Below, one piece after another: positions 1 to 5,874 of a stretch of 9,043 bases of DNA (position 1 is the stretch's first letter; each line of letters opens with the position of its first letter). The stretch comes from Reyranella sp. (lineage in GTDB: Bacteria > Pseudomonadota > Alphaproteobacteria > Reyranellales > Reyranellaceae), in contig JADHLS010000156.1 in the NCBI GenBank assembly GCA_016780605.1, positions 1 through 9,043 on the forward strand, in the 5' to 3' direction. A program made the translations under genes and the position numbers. Under the pieces are notes generated by a model. The model saw nothing but the letters and a program-made list of their open reading frames with translations. It made no database searches and was not told the origin of the DNA.

Positions 1-1027
1 CCTTCTGCAGCATGTTGAACGTGCCGTTCCAATGCTCGTCGGGCTTCTTCGCCCGCTCCTGTGGATCGACCAGCAGCGACAGAAGCAGGATCGATTCCTC
101 GGCCGAGACCGGGAAGGTGGCGAAGACGCTGCAATGATCCTTGCCGTAGATCAGCACGGTGTTGGGAAAGAGGTGGTAGAGCACCACGGCGTGATCGAGG
201 ACACGCCAGGACTCGACGGGTCGCGTCTCGACGTCGGCCAGGTTGCGCTTGGCCGCGACCGCGCACAGGTGACGGTCCATGCGTTCGAACACGGCGATAT
301 TGTCGAGAAACAGCGCATAGACGCTGCCGCCATGGGCGTAGCGGAAATGGTATTGCTCCAGGAAGGTATCGACGACCAGCTTCCAGTTCATGTGCGCCCG
401 GATCGGCACTGCGCCATGCACCTCCCAGCTCGTCATGTCCCAGGTCGCGAGATCGGCCCGCACCGGGCCGAGATAGGCGTCGATATCGAGCGTGGCCTCC
501 TGGCGGGCTTGGGGGCCCGCTTCGAGGACGGTCGGCACCACCCAGACCAGGCCATATTTCTCTGCGACCGCCAGAGGCCGCAGGCCGTGGCTCGCGCGAT
601 CGACCTCGCCGAACATCGCGCCATCGGTAATGCCCAAGAGGCGGCCGGTCAGGTCGTAGCTCCAGCCATGATACGGACAGACGAAGGCGCGCTTGCCGGC
701 GCCGCACGCCTTGAGCTCGACCGTGGCCGACCGGTGGCGGCAGACATTGAGGAAAGCCCGCAACACGCCGTCCATCCCGCGCGCGACCAGGATGGATTGG
801 CCGCTATCGTTGTGGGTGACGAAGTCGCCCGGCTTGCGCAGCTGGGCCGAGAAGGCCACCAACACGGGATAGCGACGGAACAGCAGCCCGACTTCGTTTG
901 CGTACCGAGCCGGATCGAAATACTCGCTGACGGTGGCGTGGCTCAGCCCCGGCGCGTCGTCCCGCGTGTTGGTGCGCGACAGGCGCAGCAGTCGCTCGAG
1001 ATAGGCCACCTGATCGGCATGTTGCAT
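1..1027 (-). CDS. Rieske (2Fe-2S) ring-hydroxylating oxygenase, large (alpha) subunit, C-terminus cut off by the window edge
   Basis: Enzymes of this family use a Rieske cluster and a mononuclear iron to insert oxygen into aromatic or other substrates, with electrons from a separate reductase. The frame is open from the ATG at 1027 to the edge, giving 342 residues with no stop. The Rieske motif is complete: C96-R-H98, then 18 residues, then C117-P-Y-H120 followed by GWSY. The catalytic iron motif is also present: NWK at 214-216, E224, H227 and H232, spaced E-x2-H-x4-H. The third iron ligand, normally an Asp in the last quarter, would lie just past the edge, so activity cannot be judged. The start is well supported by GGGAGGG 7 bases upstream. 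The gene follows the broken Bug gene after 70 bases. The substrate is unknown; demethylase or other non-aromatic roles also occur in this family. No reductase or beta subunit gene is visible. Confidence 0.93.
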   Translation of the reverse strand, partial: MQHADQVAYLERLLRLSRTNTRDDAPGLSHATVSEYFDPARYANEVGLLFRRYPVLVAFSAQLRKPGDFVTHNDSGQSILVARGMDGVLRAFLNVCRHRSATVELKACGAGKRAFVCPYHGWSYDLTGRLLGITDGAMFGEVDRASHGLRPLAVAEKYGLVWVVPTVLEAGPQARQEATLDIDAYLGPVRADLATWDMTSWEVHGAVPIRAHMNWKLVVDTFLEQYHFRYAHGGSVYALFLDNIAVFERMDRHLCAVAAKRNLADVETRPVESWRVLDHAVVLYHLFPNTVLIYGKDHCSVFATFPVSAEESILLLSLLVDPQERAKKPDEHWNGTFNMLQK

Positions 1028-1034
1028 GAGAGAG

Positions 1035-1041
1035 CCCTCCC
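1035..1041 (-). promoter_or_regulatory. Ribosome binding site of the Rieske oxygenase gene
   Basis: The minus strand reads GGGAGGG, ending 7 bases before the ATG at 1027. It is a strong Shine-Dalgarno match and fixes the start. The 70-base gap that contains it (1028-1097) has no palindromic unit of the kind found in the larger gaps and no clear terminator or promoter. Confidence 0.7.
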
Positions 1042-1097
1042 GATTGGGGACGAACGCTAGGGCTTTCACCCCCTCCGGAACAAGGGCGTCAACCGGT

Positions 1098-2085
1098 CTA
1101 TTCGATCTTGATCCCGGCAGCCTTGATCAGCGGCCACCACAGCTTGATCTCCGCCTCGTGATGAGCGCGCAGCGCCGCTGCCGTTTGTTGAGCGGGCTCG
1201 GGAATGTCCTGGCCGAGGGCGGCGAACTTCTCGCGCACCTCGGGGTCAGCCAATGCTTCCATGACCGCGGCGGAGAGCTTGGCCGTCACGTCCTTCGGCG
1301 TGCCTTTCGGCGCCCACAGTCCGTGCCAGACCGCGATATAGAGGCCCGGCAGACCCGCCTCGTCGACGGTCGGGATGTCCGGCATCGCCCTCAGGCGCTG
1401 CTTGGCGGTCACGGCGAAGGCCTTGATCTTGCCGGCCTGAATTTGCGGAATCGAGTTGGCGGCCTGGTCGAACATGATGTCGATCTGGCCGGCCACCAGG
1501 TCCTGCAGCGCCGGTCCGCCGCCTCGATACGGCACGAAGCGCAGCTTGGCGCCGGTCTTCTCTTCGAAGTAGAGACCGCCGATATGCGAGGCCGCGCCGA
1601 CGCCGGCCGTGCCGGCGGTGACCTTGTCCGAATTGGCCTTCGCCCATTCGATCAGGCCCTTGAGGTCGTTGGCCGGAAGGTCCTTGCGGGCCACCACCAA
1701 CTGCGGGTTGGTGGCGATGTCGGCCAGCGGCTCGAGATCCTCGAGGATGTCGAACTTCAGCGGATAGACGGCGGGATTGACGACGTGCGTGCTCCAGTGA
1801 CCGATGCCGATGGTGTAGCCGTCAGGCGCGGCGCGTGCGACCCGGGCGACGCCGAGCGTCCCGGCGGCGCCCGTGGTGTTCTCGACGATCACCGTCTGGC
1901 CGAGCGTCCGGCTCATGCGCTCGGCCAGGATCCGCCAGGGTGTCGGTCGGACCGCCGGCGCTGAACGGCACGACCAGCGTGATCGACTTGGAGGGAAAGG
2001 TCTGGGCGCCGGCGCTGCCGGCGGCAGCGAAGCTCGCCAGGAGGGCCGCAGCCAGCATCAGGCCGGCGATGGCTCTTCTCCGCAT
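1098..2085 (-). pseudogene. Bug/TctC-family periplasmic tricarboxylate-type binding protein, interrupted by one frameshift
   Basis: Bug proteins are periplasmic binding proteins for carboxylates and other small organic molecules, usually serving TctAB transporters. The 5' part (ATG 2085) encodes a signal peptide with an AGA|Q cleavage site near residue 27, then the family start SKSITLVVPFSAGGPTDTLA. After Ala51 (about 1931-1936) the frame is lost. The rest continues in another frame: MSRTLGQTVIVENTTGAAG, then PDGYT, TAGVG and VPYRGGGPALQDLVAGQIDI, to a normal family end (AAGIKIE) and a stop at 1098. Restoring two bases (CG) would give TLARILAERMSRTLG, the expected family sequence; removing one base also works. 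The repaired length is about 329 residues, the family norm, so only the frame is damaged. An internal ATG at 1916 could restart translation but would lack the signal peptide. A sequencing error is possible. The gene starts 18 bases after the hyuA stop. Confidence 0.88.
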
Positions 2086-2091
2086 GCTCTT

Positions 2092-2098
2092 CTCCCCC
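2092..2098 (-). promoter_or_regulatory. Ribosome binding site of the Bug-family gene
   Basis: The minus strand reads GGGGGAG, 6 bases before the ATG at 2085. It lies inside the 18-base gap after the hyuA stop. It favours 2085 over an in-frame TTG at 2100, which would place this motif inside the coding region and add five residues before the signal peptide. Confidence 0.65.
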
Positions 2099-2103
2099 AA
2101 CTT

Positions 2104-4146
2104 TCAGCTGACCGATATAAGTAGATTGGCCAGTTCGTCCTGTCTCACTCGATCGCCCGGTTCGACGACAGTCGTGCAGTCGAGCTGTTCGAGTATCGCC
2201 GGCCCCTCGAAGGTGGCATCGCGCGGCAGCTTGTCCCGGGCGTAGATCGGCGTCTGATGCCAGCCGTCGCTGAACCAGACGCGACGCTCGCCGACCTGTG
2301 CCGCCTTCAGCGTCGGCGCGCGCTCGCCGGCGGCCAGTACGCCGAGCGAGATTTCCGGCCGCACGCCGATCACGGCGGTGTGCAGGTTGACCAGCACCGG
2401 CGGGATCTCAGACAGCTCGATGCCGAAGCGGCGGAAGTACGCCGCGGCAAAGGCCTTGTGCAGGCCCTCGACGCCGATGCTCTCGCTCTCGACCGCCACC
2501 GACAGGATGTGGCTCTGGCCCTGGAACTGCATGTCGGCGCTCAGCACCCGACGCAGCTCGCGCACCGGCACGCCCTCCTTGACGATGGTCTTGCGGCCCT
2601 CAGCGGCCTGCTCGGCAAAGATGCCGGCGATGGTTGCGTCGTCGATCGCCGACAAGGGCTTGTTGACGGTGCGCACGTAATCGTGGCGCAGGTCGGCGAC
2701 GACGCAGCCCAGCGCGTTGGTGATGCCGGGCCGCGCCGGGACCAGTACCGTGGGAATGCCAAGCTCGCGCGCCAGCGCCGTGGCGTGCAATGGCCCGGCG
2801 CCGCCGAAAGCGAACAGGGCGAAATCGCGTGGATCGTGCCCGCGTGACAGCGACACCAGGCGGACGGCGCCGGCCATGCGGTCGTTGGCGACGCGCAGGA
2901 TGGCGGCAGCCGCCGCCTCGGCATCGAGGCCGAGCCGCCGGCCGACCTTCTCCTCGACCAGGCCGCGTACATGGTCGAGGGTCACCGGATGGTCGACGCC
3001 CAGCAGGCGATCGGGATTGAGCCGGCCCAGCATCAGGTTGGCGTCGGTGATGGTGGGCTCGCTGCCGCCGCGGCCGTAGCAGATCGGGCCCGGCCGCGCG
3101 CCCGCACTTTCCGGGCCGACGCGCAGCATGCCCGCGGCATCGACCGAGGCGATCGAGCCGCCGCCCGCGCCGATCGTGTGCACGTCGACCATCGGCACGT
3201 GGATCGGCATGGCGTATTCAAGCTCGAGCTCGCCCGAGACGGTGGGCACGGCGTTTTCGATCAGGCCGACATCGGTCGAGGTGCCGCCCATGTCGTAGGT
3301 GATGAGGTTGGGATGGCCCGAGGCGCGGCCGGTATAGGCCGCCGCCATCACGCCCGAGGCCGGGCCCGACATCACGGTGTTCACGGCGGAGAGCGCGATG
3401 AATTGCGAGGAAGCCGTGCCGCCGTTGCCCTGCATCACCAGGATGTCGCGATCGAAGCTCTTGCCCAGCAGCTCCAGCCGCAGGCGCGAGAGATAGCGGT
3501 CGAGCACGGGCTGCACCGAGGCGTTAACCGCCGCGGTCACGCCGCGCTCGTACTCGCGATATTCCGACAGGATGGCGTGACCCGCGGTGATGTAGCCGTT
3601 GGGCCACAGCGAGTGCACGATCTCGGCGGCGCGCTTCTCGTGCGCGGGGTTGATGTAGCTGTGCAGGAAATGGATGACCACGGCCTCGCAGCCCATGGCG
3701 ATCAGCTTTTTGGCCGCCTCGGCCACCGCTGCCTCGTCGAGCGGCATCAGCACCTTGCCGTCGGCGTCCATGCGCTCGGGCACCTCCAGCCGGAACTCGC
3801 GGTTGATCAGCGGATTGAAGGTGCCGCGCAACCCATAGGGTTGCGGCCGCGTGCGCCGGCCGAGCTCGAGCACATCGCGGAAACCCTTGGTGGTTATGAG
3901 CCCGACCTTGGCGATCTTGCGTTCCAGCAGCGCATTGGTGGTGGTGGTCGTGCCGTGCACCAGCGCCTGCACGGCGGCGGGGTCGGCATCGGCCGCGGCC
4001 AGCGCGGCCATGAAGCCGATCGCCTGGTTGTCGACGGTGGTCGGCACCTTGGCGAGCTTGACGGTATTGGAACGCGGGTCGACCGCCAGAAGGTCGGTGA
4101 AGGTGCCGCCGACATCGATGCCGACGGTGAGGTAGCGCGGGGGCAT
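2104..4146 (-). CDS. hyuA: HyuA-type hydantoinase/oxoprolinase family protein (ATP-binding subunit)
   Basis: This family includes N-methylhydantoinase and 5-oxoprolinase subunits and the acetone/acetophenone carboxylase subunits. Members use ATP to activate a carbonyl, for example to open a lactam or cyclic amide; the cytoplasm is the expected site. The 680 residues match the family length. Visible ASKHA-fold motifs are GIDVGGTFTD at 9-18, HGTTTTTNALLER at 64-76, MSGPASGV at 259-266, DMGGTSTDVG at 285-294, GAGGGSIA from 326, GPESAGARPGP at 344-354 and FGGAGPLH at 447-454. DMQFQGQ at 538-544 lies in the C-terminal region. The ATG at 4146 is close to the first motif, with a weak AGG upstream. 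It lies downstream of livF, after a repeat-filled gap, and just before the Bug gene. The usual HyuB partner is not adjacent on either side, which is odd. The substrate cannot be named; the gene symbol is a family label only. Confidence 0.9.
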   Translation of the reverse strand: MPPRYLTVGIDVGGTFTDLLAVDPRSNTVKLAKVPTTVDNQAIGFMAALAAADADPAAVQALVHGTTTTTNALLERKIAKVGLITTKGFRDVLELGRRTRPQPYGLRGTFNPLINREFRLEVPERMDADGKVLMPLDEAAVAEAAKKLIAMGCEAVVIHFLHSYINPAHEKRAAEIVHSLWPNGYITAGHAILSEYREYERGVTAAVNASVQPVLDRYLSRLRLELLGKSFDRDILVMQGNGGTASSQFIALSAVNTVMSGPASGVMAAAYTGRASGHPNLITYDMGGTSTDVGLIENAVPTVSGELELEYAMPIHVPMVDVHTIGAGGGSIASVDAAGMLRVGPESAGARPGPICYGRGGSEPTITDANLMLGRLNPDRLLGVDHPVTLDHVRGLVEEKVGRRLGLDAEAAAAAILRVANDRMAGAVRLVSLSRGHDPRDFALFAFGGAGPLHATALARELGIPTVLVPARPGITNALGCVVADLRHDYVRTVNKPLSAIDDATIAGIFAEQAAEGRKTIVKEGVPVRELRRVLSADMQFQGQSHILSVAVESESIGVEGLHKAFAAAYFRRFGIELSEIPPVLVNLHTAVIGVRPEISLGVLAAGERAPTLKAAQVGERRVWFSDGWHQTPIYARDKLPRDATFEGPAILEQLDCTTVVEPGDRVRQDELANLLISVS

Positions 4147-4157
4147 GATCAGGACCT

Positions 4158-4299
4158 GGGAGCGCGGGCCTCTGGCCCGCTCATTGCCGGGAGCGCGGCA
4201 CTCCAGTGCCGCTCATGCGGTGTCGAGGCAGCAGAGATGCGCCACTGGAGTGGCGCGCTCCCGGCGAAGATCATGAGCGGGCCTGGAGGCCCGCGGTCC
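4158..4299. repeat. Outer inverted pair of REP-like palindromic units (GGCC type) in the livF-hyuA gap
   Basis: The left unit (4158-4184) has flank GGGAGC, stem GCGGGCC, loop TCT, stem GGCCCGC and tail TCAT. The right unit (4273-4299), read on the other strand, has a diverged flank (GGACC), the same stem GCGGGCC, loop TCCA, stem GGCCCGC and tail TCAT. The two face each other and enclose a second pair at 4186-4265. The whole array fills most of the 179-base gap between livF and hyuA. The left unit is identical over 25 bases to the units in the 7749-7824 gap. No T-run follows, so a plain intrinsic terminator is not indicated. Confidence 0.88.
4186..4265. repeat. Inner inverted pair of REP-like palindromic units (CACTCC type), nested in the outer pair
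   Basis: Arms 4186-4212 and 4239-4265 are inverted copies matching at 25 of 27 positions. Each arm contains its own hairpin. The left one has stem GCGGCAC, loop TCCA, stem GTGCCGC. The right one, read on the other strand, has GCGCCAC, TCCA, GTGGCGC. The only two differences between the arms are the two members of one base pair, so both hairpins stay perfect. Both arms keep the GCCGGGAGC flank. The 26-base spacer shows no other structure that I can support. Confidence 0.88.
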
Positions 4300-4325
4300 G
4301 GCAAGACGATGAGTTCATGCATGCT

Positions 4326-5027
4326 CTACACCGAAAGATACTGTTCGCGGAGGGAAGCGTCTGAGGCCAGCTCGGCCATGGAGCCGCCGAAGCGGATCTG
4401 GCCTTTCTCGATGATATAGGCGCGGTCGGCCACCGCCTGGGAGAAATGCAGATTCTGCTCGCTCAACAGCACGCAGAGCCCCTCGCCCTTTAAGGCGAGG
4501 ATCGAATGCGCCATCTGCTCGACGATGATCGGCGCCAGGCCTTCCGATGGCTCGTCGAGCAGCACGCAGCGCGGATTGCCCATCAGCGTGCGGGCGATGG
4601 TGAGCATCTGCTGCTCGCCGCCCGACATGCGCCCGCCCGGCCGCTCGCGCATGCCGGCGAGATTGGGGAATAGCGCAAAGAGCTTGTCCGCGGTCCAGGC
4701 CGGCGCGCCCTTGCGCGGCGGCTGCAGGCCGACCGCGAGGTTCTCCATCACCGTGAGCTCGGTGAAGACGCGGCGATCCTCGGGCACGTAACCAAGGCCC
4801 AGCCGCGCGATGCGATAGGGCGGCAGGCGCTCGATGCGCCGGCCATCGAAGTTCACCTCGCCCGCTGCCGCCGGCACCAGGCCCATGATGGTCTTCATCA
4901 CCGTCGACTTGCCGGCACCGTTGCGGCCGAGCAGGGCCACCACCTCGCCGCCCGAGGCTTCGAGCGACACGCCGTGCAGGATATGGGCGCGACCGTAATA
5001 GGAGTGCAGGTCCTTTACGAGGAGCAT
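4326..5027 (-). CDS. livF: LivF-type ABC transporter ATP-binding protein
   Basis: This is one of the two cytoplasmic ATPases that power a branched-chain amino acid/amide-type importer. The 233 residues match the family. Visible motifs are Walker A GRNGAGKST at 34-42, YVPEDRRVF at 80-88, signature MSGGEQQ at 134-140, and Walker B CVLLDEP at 154-160 with catalytic E159. SEQN at 189-192 has Gln where most ABC ATPases have the switch His; this is normal for LivF and separates it from LivG. I chose the ATG at 5027 because AGGAG lies 5 bases upstream. A GTG at 5033 would add two residues but overlaps that motif. The gene is separated from livG by a 100-base gap holding an inverted repeat pair, unlike the tight livHM-livG joint. 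The partners are livG and the fused permease. Confidence 0.95.
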   Translation of the reverse strand: MLLVKDLHSYYGRAHILHGVSLEASGGEVVALLGRNGAGKSTVMKTIMGLVPAAAGEVNFDGRRIERLPPYRIARLGLGYVPEDRRVFTELTVMENLAVGLQPPRKGAPAWTADKLFALFPNLAGMRERPGGRMSGGEQQMLTIARTLMGNPRCVLLDEPSEGLAPIIVEQMAHSILALKGEGLCVLLSEQNLHFSQAVADRAYIIEKGQIRFGGSMAELASDASLREQYLSV

Positions 5028-5032
5028 CGGCA

Positions 5033-5037
5033 CTCCT
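5033..5037 (-). promoter_or_regulatory. Ribosome binding site of livF, next to a palindromic repeat
   Basis: The minus strand reads AGGAG, 5 bases before the ATG at 5027. The inverted repeat pair at 5041-5121 ends only 3 bases upstream of this site, so the hairpin could affect ribosome access. That effect is inference. Confidence 0.65.
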
Positions 5038-5040
5038 CAT

Positions 5041-5121
5041 TGCTGGGAGTGCGCCACTCTGTGGCGCTCATTGGGTCTGTGATCAACAAAAGATGCGCCA
5101 CGGAGTGGCGCGCTCCCAGCA
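5041..5121. repeat. Inverted pair of REP-like palindromic units (CACTCC type) in the livG-livF gap
   Basis: Arms 5041-5067 and 5095-5121 are inverted copies matching at 25 of 27 positions. The left unit is GGGAGT, stem GCGCCAC, loop TCT, stem GTGGCGC, tail TCAT. The right unit, read on the other strand, is GGGAGC, GCGCCAC, TCC, GTGGCGC. The two differences lie in the flank and the loop, not in the stems. Both arms share the outer TGCT. The 27-base spacer is AT-richer than its surroundings. The pair begins 6 bases after the livG stop codon and ends just before the livF ribosome binding site. Confidence 0.88.
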
Positions 5122-5127
5122 AAGGCA

Positions 5128-5874
5128 TCAGTGCGTGCCTCCCAGGTAGACGGCGCGCACGTTGGGATTGGCCCGCACCTCCGGCGGCGTGCCACCGGCG
5201 ATCAGCTGGCCGCGGTCGAGCACGATGATGCGATCGGCCTGGCTGAACACCACGTCCATGTCGTGCTCGGTGAACAGCACGGCGATCTTCTGGGCGCGCG
5301 CGAGCTTTGCCGCCAGCTCCATCAACGCCACGCGCTCGCGGGGCGCCATGCCGGCGGTCGGCTCGTCCATCAGCAGCAGGCGCGGCTGGTTGGCGAGCGC
5401 CATGGCAAGCTCCACGCGCTTGAGATCGCCGTAGGCCAACACGCCGCACGGCCGCGTGGCCTGGTCGAGCATGCCGACCTGGTCGAGCAGGCCATCGGCT
5501 TCGGCCGCGAAGGCGGCGCCGAAGCGGCTGAGCAGCGAGCGCAATCGCCCGGCATGGGAATAGAGCGCCATCTGCACGTTCTCGCGCACCGACAGCGAGG
5601 CGAAGGTGGCGGTGATCTGGAAGGTGCGGCCGACACCCCGACGCCAGATCTGGCGCGGCTTCATGCCGACGATGTCGCGGCCTTCCAGGCGCACGATGCC
5701 GCCGTCGGGGACGAGCTGGCCGTTCAGCATGTTGAAGCAGGTGCTCTTGCCCGCGCCGTTGGGCCCGATCAACGCCAGAAGCTCGCCGGCATCGACGGCG
5801 AAGGAGACATCGGCCACCGCCCGGACGCCGCCGAACGATTTGTGCAGTCCCTCGACTTGCAACACGGCGGTCAC
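5128..5874 (-). CDS. livG: LivG-type ABC transporter ATP-binding protein
   Basis: This is the second cytoplasmic ATPase of the importer. The 248 residues are normal for LivG. Visible motifs are Walker A GPNGAGKST at 37-45, the Q-loop in RTFQ (Q86), an altered signature LAYGDLKR at 146-153, Walker B RLLLMDEP at 165-172 with E171, and the switch His H204 in TEHDMD. The LAYGD signature departs from LSGGQ, but LSYG-like forms are common in LivG. The start is a GTG at 5874 that overlaps the permease stop codon by 4 bases (GTGA), with GAGGTG 5 bases upstream. The same frame stays open far upstream inside the permease gene, but that part has no LivG-like sequence. The overlap suggests translational coupling with the permease. 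Confidence 0.95.
   Translation of the reverse strand: MTAVLQVEGLHKSFGGVRAVADVSFAVDAGELLALIGPNGAGKSTCFNMLNGQLVPDGGIVRLEGRDIVGMKPRQIWRRGVGRTFQITATFASLSVRENVQMALYSHAGRLRSLLSRFGAAFAAEADGLLDQVGMLDQATRPCGVLAYGDLKRVELAMALANQPRLLLMDEPTAGMAPRERVALMELAAKLARAQKIAVLFTEHDMDVVFSQADRIIVLDRGQLIAGGTPPEVRANPNVRAVYLGGTH

Noticed and set aside
32..1060. A 342-codon plus-strand open frame opposite the Rieske gene
   Set aside because: The minus-strand frame has complete Rieske and iron-binding motifs and a good ribosome site. The plus-strand product shows no recognisable domain.
1033..1064. A 6-bp inverted repeat (AGCCCT/AGGGCT) overlapping the Rieske ribosome site
   Set aside because: The stem is short with a 20-base loop; such a match is likely by chance in GC-rich DNA, so I do not call a regulatory hairpin.
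2971..4419. A 482-codon plus-strand open frame opposite hyuA and the end of livF
   Set aside because: It crosses two real genes and the repeat array, and its composition is the His/Gly/Arg-rich pattern of an antisense high-GC frame.
5028..5033. GTG start for livF two codons upstream
   Set aside because: The GTG overlaps the AGGAG motif, which is correctly spaced for the ATG at 5027.
4147..5127. The repeat arrays as a CRISPR or an insertion sequence
   Set aside because: The units are inverted pairs with unequal short spacers, not direct repeats with uniform spacers, and no transposase or target duplication is visible.
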